DNA of 53,872 nucleotides from HGM04593 sp045646965 (GTDB taxonomy: Bacteria > Bacteroidota > Bacteroidia > Bacteroidales > Bacteroidaceae): the NCBI GenBank assembly GCA_045646965.1, contig JAZRLR010000015.1, positions 1 through 53,872 on the forward strand, given 5' to 3'. Of the stretch, positions 25,900-34,965 are shown one piece after another. The notes beneath the pieces are model-generated. The model saw only the letters and a list, made by a program, of their open reading frames with translations, did not search any database and was not told where the DNA came from. The position numbers were made by a program, and so were the translations under genes. Each line of letters starts with the position of its first letter. The first letter of the stretch is position 1.

Positions 25900-27105
25900 A
25901 TGAAGATATTAGTATTGAACTGCGGAAGTTCATCTATCAAATACCAGCTTTTCGACATCGAGACAAAAGATGTAATTGCCAAGGGCGGTATCGAGAAAAT
26001 CGGTCTCGAGGGATCGTTCATCAAGTTCACTCTCCCCAACGGTGAGAAAGAGACTATTATGACATCTATCCCCGAGCACACAACAGGAGTTCGTCTTATC
26101 ATCGACCTGCTCACAAGCGACAAGTATGGCGTAGTGGGTTCTATCGAGGAGATTGACGCAGTTGGTCACCGTATGGTACACGGCGGTGAGAAGTTCAGTG
26201 CTTCGACACTGCTCACAGACGAGGTTCTCGAGACATTTGAGGCTTGCAACGACCTCGCTCCCTTGCACAACCCCGCAAACCTCAAGGGCGTGAATGCGGT
26301 TAAGGAGGTAGCTCCCGAGATGCCCCAGGTAGGTGTGTTTGACACAGCCTTCCACCAGACTATGCCCGACTACGCATATATGTACGCCGTACCCTACGAG
26401 CTCTATGAGAAATTTGGTGTACGTCGCTACGGTTTCCACGGAACATCGCACCGTTACATCACAAAACGTGCCATCGAGATGATGGGCGTTCCCGCAGAGG
26501 GCAGCAAAATCATCACCTGCCACATTGGTAACGGCGGTTCTTGCGCTGCTGTGAAGGACGGTAAGAGCATCGACACATCTATGGGACTCACTCCCCTCGC
26601 AGGTCTTATGATGGGTACACGCAGCGGCGACATCGATCCGGGTGCGATACCTTTCATTATGGACAAGATGGGCTTGGACGCACAGGGCCTTTCAGACCTC
26701 TTGAACAAGAAATCGGGTGTTGCAGGTATCTCGGGCGTATCAAGCGATATGCGTGAGGTGAAGGCTGCAGCCGACGGCGGTAACAAACGCGCCGAGCTCG
26801 CAAACACAATGTACTTCTACCGCATTAAGAAATACATCGGTGCTTATGCAGCTGCTATGGGTGGCGTAGACGCCATTGTATTTGCAGGCGGTGTAGGTGA
26901 GAACCAGGCAGACTGCCGTCTGGCAGTTCTCGAGGGCCTCGAGTTCCTCGGTGTTGAGCTCGACAAGGAGAAGAACGCTGTAACTCGTGGCGAGGAGGCA
27001 GTGCTCTCAACTCCCGAGTCAAAGATTAAGGTATTGCTTATCCCCACCGACGAGGAGCTGATGATTGCCAGCGACACATACGAGATTATAAAAGGCTTGA
27101 AATAA
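25900..27105 (+). CDS. ackA: Acetate kinase
   Basis: A 401-residue acetate kinase that makes ATP and acetate from acetyl phosphate. The ASKHA-fold signatures are clear: VLNCGSSSIKYQLFD at the N-terminus, VFDTAFHQTMPDYAY, RRYGFHGTSHRYI with the catalytic His, and FAGGVGENQADCR near the C-terminus. It is the second gene of the pta-ackA operon and ends before a strong bidirectional terminator. Confidence 0.98.
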   Translation: MKILVLNCGSSSIKYQLFDIETKDVIAKGGIEKIGLEGSFIKFTLPNGEKETIMTSIPEHTTGVRLIIDLLTSDKYGVVGSIEEIDAVGHRMVHGGEKFSASTLLTDEVLETFEACNDLAPLHNPANLKGVNAVKEVAPEMPQVGVFDTAFHQTMPDYAYMYAVPYELYEKFGVRRYGFHGTSHRYITKRAIEMMGVPAEGSKIITCHIGNGGSCAAVKDGKSIDTSMGLTPLAGLMMGTRSGDIDPGAIPFIMDKMGLDAQGLSDLLNKKSGVAGISGVSSDMREVKAAADGGNKRAELANTMYFYRIKKYIGAYAAAMGGVDAIVFAGGVGENQADCRLAVLEGLEFLGVELDKEKNAVTRGEEAVLSTPESKIKVLLIPTDEELMIASDTYEIIKGLK

Positions 27106-27125
27106 TCAAAGCTGTTTATAAATAA

Positions 27126-27165
27126 ATTAGAAAGCGTTTCGAGATTCCTCGAAACGCTTTCTAAT
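27126..27165. terminator. Bidirectional terminator between ackA and lpxH
   Basis: An 18-bp perfect stem (27126-27143 with 27148-27165, beginning ATTAGAAAGCGT) with an ATTC loop. It ends both the rightward pta-ackA and the leftward efp-lpxH operons. Confidence 0.92.
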
Positions 27166-27190
27166 TATTTGTAGGGTTTTGAAGATATTG

Positions 27191-27955
27191 TCAAATATCC
27201 TTGCTCTCGCCCTCGATGAAATGCTTACGCTGAATAGATGTGCCGTCGAATACCACATAGGCAAAGCTCGAAATCCAATCACCCAAGAAGATGCAACGCG
27301 ACGACTCGCCAAGAGGCAAATCCTCGTCGATATGTCGGTGCCCGAAGATGAAACAATCGACCGAGGGATGCTTGCCGAGATACTCTCTTGCATACTGCAC
27401 GCACTCCTCATTGTCGGCACCGCGGAAAGGGGTGTCACCCTTTATCTTGTGCATTATCATACTGTGCCTTGCCCAGCTGTGGCCCATCCACAGGCTCCAA
27501 CGAGGGTGCACTGCCGAGAAACAGAACTGCAGAAAGCGGCTGTGGAACATTCGGCGCAGGAGCAGGTAGAGTTTGTCCTTTGAGAACTCGTCGCCGTGGG
27601 CAAGAAAGAACTCCTTGCCATAGAGCTCCACGAGACAGGGCTCGCGATGGAGAATCATACCACACTCTTTCTCGAAATAGTCGAGACACCAGAGGTCGTG
27701 ATTGCCGGTGAAAAGATGCACCTCCACCCCCTTGTCGGTGAGCTCGGCCACCTTGCCCAGGAAACGGGTAAAGCCCTTCGGCACTGCATACCGGTACTCG
27801 TACCAGAAGTCGAAGATATCGCCCAGCATATACACTGCCGCAGCCTCGTCCTTTATCTTGTCGAGGAACGAGACGAGGCGTCTCTCGTGGGTGCGGCTAT
27901 GCTCAATGGCCCACGAGCCCAAATGCGCATCGGAAAGGAAGTATATCTTTTTCAT
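27191..27955 (-). CDS. lpxH: UDP-2,3-diacylglucosamine diphosphatase (LpxH type)
   Basis: A 254-residue calcineurin-like phosphoesterase that cleaves UDP-2,3-diacylglucosamine to lipid X in lipid A synthesis. The metal-binding blocks are in order: FLSDAHLG (residues 6-13), LGDIFDFW, TGNHDLW, AHGDEF and FGHRHIDED. It is the last gene of the leftward efp operon, 12 bp after the sufT-like gene. The family also holds other membrane-associated phosphoesterases, but gene order and motifs fit LpxH. Confidence 0.87.
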   Translation of the reverse strand: MKKIYFLSDAHLGSWAIEHSRTHERRLVSFLDKIKDEAAAVYMLGDIFDFWYEYRYAVPKGFTRFLGKVAELTDKGVEVHLFTGNHDLWCLDYFEKECGMILHREPCLVELYGKEFFLAHGDEFSKDKLYLLLRRMFHSRFLQFCFSAVHPRWSLWMGHSWARHSMIMHKIKGDTPFRGADNEECVQYAREYLGKHPSVDCFIFGHRHIDEDLPLGESSRCIFLGDWISSFAYVVFDGTSIQRKHFIEGESKDI

Positions 27956-27967
27956 ATCACACGCGGT

Positions 27968-28279
27968 CTACAAAAGTCCAAGCTCAAGTTTAGCCTCCTC
28001 GGTCATAAGGTCTTGTGACCATTCGGGCTCAAACACCAGCTGCAGGTTCACGCTGCCGATGCCCTCTATCGATTCCACCTTCTGACGCACATCCTCGAGC
28101 ATAAAATCGGCTGCAGGGCAGTTGGGAGCAGTCAAGGTCATATCTATGTCCACCGAGAAGTCCTCTTTCACCTCGATGCGATAGATGAGCCCGAGGTCGT
28201 AAATATTGACGGGTATTTCGGGATCGTACACCGTCTTTATCATCTCTACTATTTTATTTTCTATCTCAAATTTTTCCAT
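27968..28279 (-). CDS. SufT/MIP18-type Fe-S assembly protein
   Basis: A 103-residue DUF59/MIP18 domain protein. The signature KTVYDPEIPVNIYDLGLIY and the block MTLTAPNCPAADFML, whose Cys is conserved, are clear. Such proteins help deliver iron-sulfur clusters to target enzymes. The start at 28279 (MEKFEIE) matches the family length; the longer frame from 28342 would overlap radC. It lies 10 bp after radC in the operon. Confidence 0.85.
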   Translation of the reverse strand: MEKFEIENKIVEMIKTVYDPEIPVNIYDLGLIYRIEVKEDFSVDIDMTLTAPNCPAADFMLEDVRQKVESIEGIGSVNLQLVFEPEWSQDLMTEEAKLELGLL

Positions 28280-28289
28280 AATCGACAAA

Positions 28290-28985
28290 TTACAGACGGG
28301 ACTCGTCGTTATAACTGAAATACCCGCCCGATGTAAAAACAATATGATCCAGGAAACGGATTTTCATAATTTTACAAGCGGCTGCAATGCTCATTGTCAC
28401 ATCGTCGTCGTCGCGGCTGGGACGTGGGTTGCCCGAGGGGTGGTTGTGACAGAGCGCGAGCCCTGTGGCACGTTTCATAAGCGCTTCGCGCAGCACAAGC
28501 CTTATATCCACCGTAGAGGCCGTAATTCCTCCACTGCTTATCCTCACGTGGTCGATGACACGGTTACGGTTATTGAGCAGCAGCACATAGGTCTCCTCGA
28601 TGGGAAGGTCGCACATCACGGGGTAGAAATATTCGTATATATCCTGTGAGCATTTCACACAGGGCTGCTCACCGCCGTCGTCGTCGCGGCGACGCTTCCA
28701 CAGCTCGCAGGCGGCTACTATGGAGATTGCTTTGGCGGGGCCTATGCCTTTGAAACGACACAGGTCGTCTATCGACAGTTTGGCAAGCTCGGCGATGCTG
28801 TCGCCACACGATGCGAGCACCTTTTTCATCAGCCCCACGGCCGACTCCTCGGTGCTGCCCGAGCCTATGAGCACAGCCAGCAGTTCCGACTTGCTCAACG
28901 AGGAGACTCCGTTGCGCAAAACCTTCTCGCGCGGACGTTCATCCTCGGGCCACATTCTTATACTTTTCCGCACATCGCTCTCCAT
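28290..28985 (-). CDS. radC: RadC family JAB/MPN-domain protein
   Basis: A 231-residue RadC (UPF0758). A helix-hairpin-helix-like N-terminal part (LCRFKGIGPAKAISIVAACEL) is followed by a metal-binding JAB/MPN domain with the signature CHNHPSGNPRPSRDD. The family name implies DNA repair, but that role is doubtful and the true function is unknown. It is 5 bp after the glycosyltransferase gene. Confidence 0.93.
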   Translation of the reverse strand: MESDVRKSIRMWPEDERPREKVLRNGVSSLSKSELLAVLIGSGSTEESAVGLMKKVLASCGDSIAELAKLSIDDLCRFKGIGPAKAISIVAACELWKRRRDDDGGEQPCVKCSQDIYEYFYPVMCDLPIEETYVLLLNNRNRVIDHVRISSGGITASTVDIRLVLREALMKRATGLALCHNHPSGNPRPSRDDDDVTMSIAAACKIMKIRFLDHIVFTSGGYFSYNDESRL

Positions 28986-28990
28986 TGCCG

Positions 28991-29986
28991 TTACCCTCTG
29001 TTATATAGTTTTGTAAGTTTCTGCTTTGTCTCGAGCGGCTGCTTGAGCACCTTCTTAAACCAGAAGGCCTTCAGGAAACCTGTGCCGTAGCCCGTTATCT
29101 GCACAGCCGATGCAAGCACCGACAAGCCGGCCACGTTAAGGCTGCGGCTCTTGAGAAGCGCATCGACAAAGATGAGCAGCGCATAGAAAAGAGGCAGCAG
29201 AAGCAACCACGGGAAGAAGAGAGCGGCCACAAGCAACACAGCCCCCGCAATGAGCATCAGGGCGGGCAATGTGTGCACAGCCTTGAGCGAGCCCGGGTGT
29301 ATTATCTGCAACCATATTCTTGCCTGACCGAAGTTATTTACCTGTTTAAAGAAACGCCCGAGGTCGATGCGACGCTTGTGGTAGACAAAAACCTCGCGTA
29401 TGAGCCGAATCTTGAACCCCGCATTGCGTATTCTTATGCTCAAGTCGATATCCTCGCCCATCATATCCTTGAAATCTCCCACTGCGGCATAGACCTCTTT
29501 AGAGAGTCCCATATTGAATGTGCGCGGGCAGAATTTCTCCATAACAGCCTTTCCGCCGCGTATACCTCCCGTTGTCCAGAAAGAGGTCATTGCGTGGCTC
29601 ACCGCTTTCTGCATATCGGAGAAGGAGGCGTCGGCAGCGTCGGGGCCGCCAAAGCAATCGCAATAATCGGTTTTTATAGCCTCTTCGAGGCGTTCAAAGT
29701 ATGTGGGCGGCAGAATCACATCCGAGTCGAAGAAAAGGAGGTAATCACCACCGGCACGCTGCATACCATAGTTGCGGGTATCGCTGCGTCCCGAATTTTC
29801 TTTATAGTAATAGTGGATAGTGAAAAAAGAACGATAGTGACCAAGCAAATGATCACATCGTTCTTTTGAACCATCCTCTATAATTAGCAGCTCAAAGGGC
29901 TTTACCGTTTGGGCCAACAGACTTTCGAGAAATTCCTGTATCTCTCCGGGCCTGTTATATACCGGAACAATTATAGAGTATAACAA
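28991..29986 (-). CDS. Family 2 glycosyltransferase with C-terminal membrane helices
   Basis: A 331-residue GT2 enzyme. The N-terminal GT-A fold begins YSIIVPVYNRPGEIQEFL; the metal-binding DxD-like motif is in LLFFDSDVILP (about 88-98). GEDIDLSIRIRNAGFKI is the ED region that places the catalytic base. Three hydrophobic segments follow (about 240-305), which would fix it in the inner membrane. It probably adds sugars to a cell-envelope glycan; donor and acceptor are unknown. It lies between efp and radC with gaps of 10 and 5 bp. Confidence 0.87.
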   Translation of the reverse strand: MLYSIIVPVYNRPGEIQEFLESLLAQTVKPFELLIIEDGSKERCDHLLGHYRSFFTIHYYYKENSGRSDTRNYGMQRAGGDYLLFFDSDVILPPTYFERLEEAIKTDYCDCFGGPDAADASFSDMQKAVSHAMTSFWTTGGIRGGKAVMEKFCPRTFNMGLSKEVYAAVGDFKDMMGEDIDLSIRIRNAGFKIRLIREVFVYHKRRIDLGRFFKQVNNFGQARIWLQIIHPGSLKAVHTLPALMLIAGAVLLVAALFFPWLLLLPLFYALLIFVDALLKSRSLNVAGLSVLASAVQITGYGTGFLKAFWFKKVLKQPLETKQKLTKLYNRG

Positions 29987-29996
29987 TTTCTTTCAA

Positions 29997-30563
29997 TTAT
30001 GCTTTTACACGACCTTGATAAGAGCCATCGCGTGTATCAACCTCGATGAGCTCACCCTCGTTGATGAAGAGAGGAACGCGCACCTCGGCACCTGTCTCCA
30101 CGGTTGCGGGCTTTGTAGTATTTGTTGCGGTGTCGCCTTTGAGACCGGGCTCTGTGTAAGTTACAGCGAGAACTACCTTAACGGGCATATCGGCAAACAG
30201 GATAGTCTCGGTTGAAGCATCTGTCACAACCTCGAGGTTCATACCCTCTTTCATATAAGCCACACCGTTGATCTGGTCGGCTGTAAGGGGCACCTGCTCG
30301 TATGTCTCGTTATTCATAAAGATGTAGTCGTTACCCTCTTTGTAAAGGTACTGGAACTCGCGACGCTCTACGCGAACATCTTCGAGTTTCTCACCGATGT
30401 TGAAACGACGCTCCAATACATAGCCGTCTACAACGTCTTTCAACTTTGTACGCATAAAGGTGTTTCCCTTACCGGGCTTTACGTGCAAGAAGTCGATGCA
30501 AAAATACAACTTGCCATCCATACGGATAGCAGTTCCGATTTTAATGTCTTGAGCATTAATCAT
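29997..30563 (-). CDS. efp: Translation elongation factor P
   Basis: A 188-residue EF-P, which binds stalled ribosomes and helps form bonds between consecutive prolines. The tip loop is KPGKGN with Lys at residue 32, the position modified in many bacteria (Lys rather than the Arg of the rhamnosylated type). No modifying enzyme gene is in the window. It is the first gene of the five-gene leftward operon; its promoter box is at 30631-30638. Confidence 0.96.
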   Translation of the reverse strand: MINAQDIKIGTAIRMDGKLYFCIDFLHVKPGKGNTFMRTKLKDVVDGYVLERRFNIGEKLEDVRVERREFQYLYKEGNDYIFMNNETYEQVPLTADQINGVAYMKEGMNLEVVTDASTETILFADMPVKVVLAVTYTEPGLKGDTATNTTKPATVETGAEVRVPLFINEGELIEVDTRDGSYQGRVKA

Positions 30564-30630
30564 AATTTATTCTCTTTTTTGTTAATATAATTCGTTGCAA
30601 GAGCCGCGCACTCGGGCGGCATTTACAGCG

Positions 30631-30638
30631 CGAAGATA
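30631..30638 (-). promoter_or_regulatory. -7 element (TATCTTCG) for the efp operon
   Basis: The minus strand reads TATCTTCG, about 68 bp before the efp ATG at 30563. It is the only clear box in the 276-bp divergent gap on this strand. Confidence 0.5.
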
Positions 30639-30766
30639 CTAAAAAGTAAAAATATACACAATTATTCCAGGGGGTTTATTCAAGGTACAGAGGAAAAGAT
30701 ATTCCTTTTGTTAAAAAATTATGTTAAAATAATATCCGCGTGTATTAATTTTTATTGACAAAACAC

Positions 30767-30774
30767 TATATTTG
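30767..30774 (+). promoter_or_regulatory. -7 element (TATATTTG) for the RND efflux operon
   Basis: TATATTTG, a perfect TAnnTTTG, lies 66 bp before the ATG of the adaptor gene at 30840. The upstream 80 bp are very AT-rich. No regulator gene is adjacent. Confidence 0.6.
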
Positions 30775-30839
30775 CGGATAGCCTTAAATAGAGGTCGCGA
30801 CACGTCGCAAATGCTTCAGAAACACAAAACTAAAAAAAT

Positions 30840-31916
30840 ATGAACAAAAAACTTAAATGGGGACTCATAGCAGTCCTTGCCGTAGCATTGGGATTTTGGG
30901 GTTTCTACCAACTTACCCCGCACGAGAACAAAGAGTTGAGCGCTGCCGATACACAGCCCAAGCAGGTAAACCGCAAAATCTTGAGCGTGAGCGCAAAGAT
31001 TGTGAAGCCACACCTGCTCACCGACGAAATTCCCATCACAGGCCGCCTTGTACCCAACGAGGAGGTTGAGCTCTCGTTCGAGACATCGGGAAAGATTACC
31101 GACATCTTCTTCACCGAGGGCACAAACGTAAAGAAAGGCGACCTGCTGGCAAAGGTAAACGACAGCCACCTGCAGGCACAACTCAAGCGACTCGAGGCAC
31201 AGATACCCCTCGCCGAGAACCGTGTCTACCGTCAGAACGCCCTCTTGCAACGCGACGCCGTGAGTAAGGAGGCATACGAGCAGGTGAAGACCGAGCTTGC
31301 CATTCTGAACGCCGACATCGAAAAGGTGAAAGCCGAAATTAAGATGACCGAGCTGCGTGCCCCCTTTGACGGAACCATCGGTTTGCGTCAGGTGAGTGCA
31401 GGAGCCTTTGCGTCAGCAAACACGGTAATTGCCAAGCTCACAAACGTAGCTCCCATAAAAATTGAGTTTTCGGTACCCGAGAAGTACTCAAACGATATAA
31501 AGAAAGGCGCAAACCTCGAATTCAAGGTAGACGGCAAGCTCGAACCCTACACAGCCAAGGTATACGCCACAGAGTCGAGCCTCGACACCGAGACACACAC
31601 TCTTGCCGTGCGTGCCATACACCCCAACGAAAACCGCGAGCTCATTTCGGGACGTTACGCCGATATACGCCTCAAGCAGAAAGAGATACCCGACGCCATA
31701 GCCATTCCCTCCGAAGCTATCGTGCCCGAAATGGGTGTAAACAAAGTCTTTGTCTACCGCAACGGCAAAGCCGAGCCCGTGCCCGTAACCATAGGCATAC
31801 GCACTGCCAAGGAGGTGCAGATTCTGCAAGGATTGCAGGTGGGCGACACCATACTCACATCGGGTACATTGCAGCTGCGCAAAGGCTCGCTTGTAAAATT
31901 AGAGAAGATAGATTAA
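30840..31916 (+). CDS. RND efflux periplasmic adaptor (membrane fusion protein)
   Basis: A 358-residue membrane fusion protein linking the inner-membrane pump to the outer-membrane channel. An N-terminal hydrophobic anchor (KWGLIAVLAVALGFWGFYQL) has no lipobox Cys. The lipoyl-like half-motifs are ITGRLVPNEEVELSFETSG and GTNVKKGDLLAKV before the helical hairpin, and ELRAPFDGTIGLRQVSAGAF after it; a barrel and proximal domain follow. It is the first gene of a complete three-gene operon. Confidence 0.93.
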   Translation: MNKKLKWGLIAVLAVALGFWGFYQLTPHENKELSAADTQPKQVNRKILSVSAKIVKPHLLTDEIPITGRLVPNEEVELSFETSGKITDIFFTEGTNVKKGDLLAKVNDSHLQAQLKRLEAQIPLAENRVYRQNALLQRDAVSKEAYEQVKTELAILNADIEKVKAEIKMTELRAPFDGTIGLRQVSAGAFASANTVIAKLTNVAPIKIEFSVPEKYSNDIKKGANLEFKVDGKLEPYTAKVYATESSLDTETHTLAVRAIHPNENRELISGRYADIRLKQKEIPDAIAIPSEAIVPEMGVNKVFVYRNGKAEPVPVTIGIRTAKEVQILQGLQVGDTILTSGTLQLRKGSLVKLEKID

Positions 31917-31935
31917 CCGCCAAACACCACGCTAT

Positions 31936-34900
31936 ATGAATATTTCGGAATTGAGTATCCGCAGGCCGGTGCTTGCAACGGTGCTCACCATAATAATTCT
32001 GCTCTTCGGCTTCATTGGATACAACACACTGGGCGTGAGAGAGTACCCCTCGGTGGATAACCCCATCATTTCGGTAACCTGCGGATATGCCGGTGCCAAC
32101 GCCGACGTTATAGAGAACCAGATTACCGAGCCTCTGGAGCAGAATATCAACGGAATCCCCGGCATACGCTCCCTCTCGAGCGTGAGCCAGCAGGGACAGT
32201 GCCGCATAACAGTGGAGTTCGAACTGTCGGTAGACCTTGAGACGGCTGCCAACGACGTGCGCGACAAAGTGTCGAGAGCACAGCGTTACCTGCCGCGCGA
32301 CTGCGACCCTCCCACAGTATCGAAAGCCGACGCCGACGCAACCCCCATACTTATGGTTGCCATACAGAGCGAGAGCCGTTCACTGCTCGAGTTGAGCGAG
32401 ATTGCCGACCTCACCGTGAAAGAGCAGCTGCAGACCATCGCAAACGTGAGCAGCGTGACTATCTGGGGAGAGAAGCGCTACTCTATGCGTCTGTGGCTCG
32501 ACCCCGTGAAGATGGCCGCATACGGCATCACCCCCGTAGATGTAAAGAATGCCATCACAAGCGAGAACGTGGAGCTCCCCTCGGGAAGCATCGAGGGTAA
32601 CACAATGGAGCTCACCCTGCGCACTATGGGACAGATGCACACCGCCAAGGAGTTCAATAATGTGATTCTCAAAGAGCAGAACGGCAATGTGGTGCGTGTG
32701 AGCGACATAGGACACGCCGAGCTCGGCCCCGCCGACCTCAAGAGCTATATGAAGATGAACGGCGTGCCTATGGTGGGAGTTGTGGTGATTCCGCAGCCTG
32801 GAGCCAACCACATCGAGATTGCCGACGCTGTGTACGAGCGTATGAAGAGTATGGAGAAAGACCTCCCCGAGGATGTGAAATATACCTACGGTTTCGATAA
32901 TACAAAATTCATACGCGCTTCAATCGACGAGGTAAAGAGTACCGTTTACGAGGCGTTTGTGCTTGTGATTATTATCATTTTCCTCTTCCTGCGCGACTGG
33001 CGTGTGACGCTCATTCCCTGTATCGTTATCCCCGTGTCGCTCATTGGCGCATTCTTTGTAATGTATGTGGCAGGTTTCTCAATAAATGTATTGACTATGC
33101 TTGCCGTGGTACTGTCGGTGGGACTTGTGGTGGACGACGCCATTGTGATGACCGAAAATATCTACATACGCATAGAGCAGGGTATGCGCCCGTTCAGAGC
33201 GGGCATCGAGGGCTCAAAGGAGATTTTCTTTGCCGTAATTTCTACCACCGTTACGCTCATCGCCGTGTTCCTCCCCATCGTGTTTATGGAGGGTACGAGC
33301 GGACGCCTCTTCCGTGAGTTCAGCTTTGTGGTGGCAGGCTCGGTGATAATTTCATCGTTTGCAGCGCTCACATTCACCCCTATGCTTGCGACAAAGATTC
33401 TCAAGCGCAGAAAAGAGCAGAATATCTTCTACAAAAAGACAGAGCCTTTCTTTGCCGGGCTTAACAATCTCTACGAGAAATCGCTCGAGTGGTTCCTCGC
33501 ACGAAGAGGGTGGGCTATACCCATAACACTTCTTATGTTTGTAATCATCGGTGTGCTGTGGACAAATATCCCTTCGGAGATGGCACCCCTCGAGGACCGC
33601 TCGCAGATTACAATTAACACCCGCGGAGCCGAAGGCGCAAGCTACGAATATATGCGCGACTACACCGAGGATATAAACCAGCTCATCGACTCCATTGTGC
33701 CCGACGCCGAGTCGGTTACGGCGCGCGTGTCGAGCGGTAGCGGTAACATACGCATCACGCTCAAGGACCTCAAGGAGCGCGACTACTCACAGATGGAGGT
33801 GGCCGCAAAACTCTCGCAGGCGGTGAGCACCAAAACAAAGGCACGCGCCTTTGTGCAACAGCAGTCGTCGTTCGGCGGCCGCCGAGGCAGTATGCCCATA
33901 CAGTATGTTCTGCAGGCAGTGAGCATAGAGAAGCTGCAGGATGTGCTGCCGCAGTTCTTGAGCCGCGTATATGACAACCCCACCTTCCAGATGGCCGACG
34001 TAGACCTCAAGTTCAGCAGCCCCGAGGTGCGCGTAAACATAAACCGCGACAAGGCGGGTATCCTGGGAACGAGCGTGCGCGACGTGGCCGAGACTCTGCA
34101 ATACGGCCTCAGCGGACAGCGTATGGGATATTTCTATATGAACGGTAAGCAGTACGAGATTATAGGACAGATTAACCGTCAGCAGCGAAACACCCCCTCG
34201 GGTATAAAATCGCTCTACATACGCAGTGACCGCGGCGAGATGATACAGTTTGACAACCTCGTGGAGTTTGTAGAGTCGGTGGCACCGCCCAAGCTCTACC
34301 ACTACAACCGTTTCATTTCGGCCACAGTGTCGGCCGGCCTTGCCGATGGAAAGACCATAGGCGACGGACTCGACGAAATGGACAAGATAGCAGAAGAGTT
34401 GCTCGATGAAACCTTCCGCACAGCACTCACAGGCGACTCCAAGGAGTACCGCGAGAGCTCGTCGAGCCTAATGTTTGCCTTTATACTCGCGCTTGTGCTC
34501 ATATATCTTATTCTGGCAGCGCAGTTCGAGAGTTTTAAAGACCCGTTCATTATTATGCTCACCGTGCCCCTCGCCATTGCGGGAGCGCTCATATTTATGT
34601 ACTACGCCGACATCACAATGAATATCTTCAGCCAGATTGGTATTATTATGCTCATCGGCCTTGTGGCAAAGAACGGTATCCTCATCGTGGAGTTTGCCAA
34701 CCAGAAGCAGGAGAGCGGCGAGGACAAGATGAGCGCAATAAAGAGCGCATCGCTGCAGCGTCTGCGCCCCATTCTTATGACAAGCGTTTCAACGATTCTG
34801 GGACTCCTCCCCCTCACATTTGCATCGGGCGAGGGAGCCAACCAGCGCATCGCTATGGGAACGGCGGTAGTGGGAGGTATGCTTGTGTCTACCATCCTCA

Positions 34901-34965
34901 CAATGTACATAGTACCCGCCATATACAGCTACATATCAACCGAACGAGCCAAAGACGAAGAATAA
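31936..34965 (+). CDS. RND efflux permease (HAE1 type)
   Basis: A 1009-residue inner-membrane proton-driven exporter of the hydrophobe/amphiphile (AcrB-like) group, expected to be a trimer with twelve transmembrane helices and two large periplasmic loops. N-terminus SIRRPVLATVLTIIILLFG is typical. The proton-relay aspartates are residues 400-401 in VGLVVDDAIVMTENI. The second half repeats the fold (GLVAKNGILIVEFANQ). It starts 19 bp after the adaptor and overlaps the TolC-like start by one base. Substrates may include drugs, bile salts or fatty acids; this cannot be told. Confidence 0.95.
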   Translation: MNISELSIRRPVLATVLTIIILLFGFIGYNTLGVREYPSVDNPIISVTCGYAGANADVIENQITEPLEQNINGIPGIRSLSSVSQQGQCRITVEFELSVDLETAANDVRDKVSRAQRYLPRDCDPPTVSKADADATPILMVAIQSESRSLLELSEIADLTVKEQLQTIANVSSVTIWGEKRYSMRLWLDPVKMAAYGITPVDVKNAITSENVELPSGSIEGNTMELTLRTMGQMHTAKEFNNVILKEQNGNVVRVSDIGHAELGPADLKSYMKMNGVPMVGVVVIPQPGANHIEIADAVYERMKSMEKDLPEDVKYTYGFDNTKFIRASIDEVKSTVYEAFVLVIIIIFLFLRDWRVTLIPCIVIPVSLIGAFFVMYVAGFSINVLTMLAVVLSVGLVVDDAIVMTENIYIRIEQGMRPFRAGIEGSKEIFFAVISTTVTLIAVFLPIVFMEGTSGRLFREFSFVVAGSVIISSFAALTFTPMLATKILKRRKEQNIFYKKTEPFFAGLNNLYEKSLEWFLARRGWAIPITLLMFVIIGVLWTNIPSEMAPLEDRSQITINTRGAEGASYEYMRDYTEDINQLIDSIVPDAESVTARVSSGSGNIRITLKDLKERDYSQMEVAAKLSQAVSTKTKARAFVQQQSSFGGRRGSMPIQYVLQAVSIEKLQDVLPQFLSRVYDNPTFQMADVDLKFSSPEVRVNINRDKAGILGTSVRDVAETLQYGLSGQRMGYFYMNGKQYEIIGQINRQQRNTPSGIKSLYIRSDRGEMIQFDNLVEFVESVAPPKLYHYNRFISATVSAGLADGKTIGDGLDEMDKIAEELLDETFRTALTGDSKEYRESSSSLMFAFILALVLIYLILAAQFESFKDPFIIMLTVPLAIAGALIFMYYADITMNIFSQIGIIMLIGLVAKNGILIVEFANQKQESGEDKMSAIKSASLQRLRPILMTSVSTILGLLPLTFASGEGANQRIAMGTAVVGGMLVSTILTMYIVPAIYSYISTERAKDEE

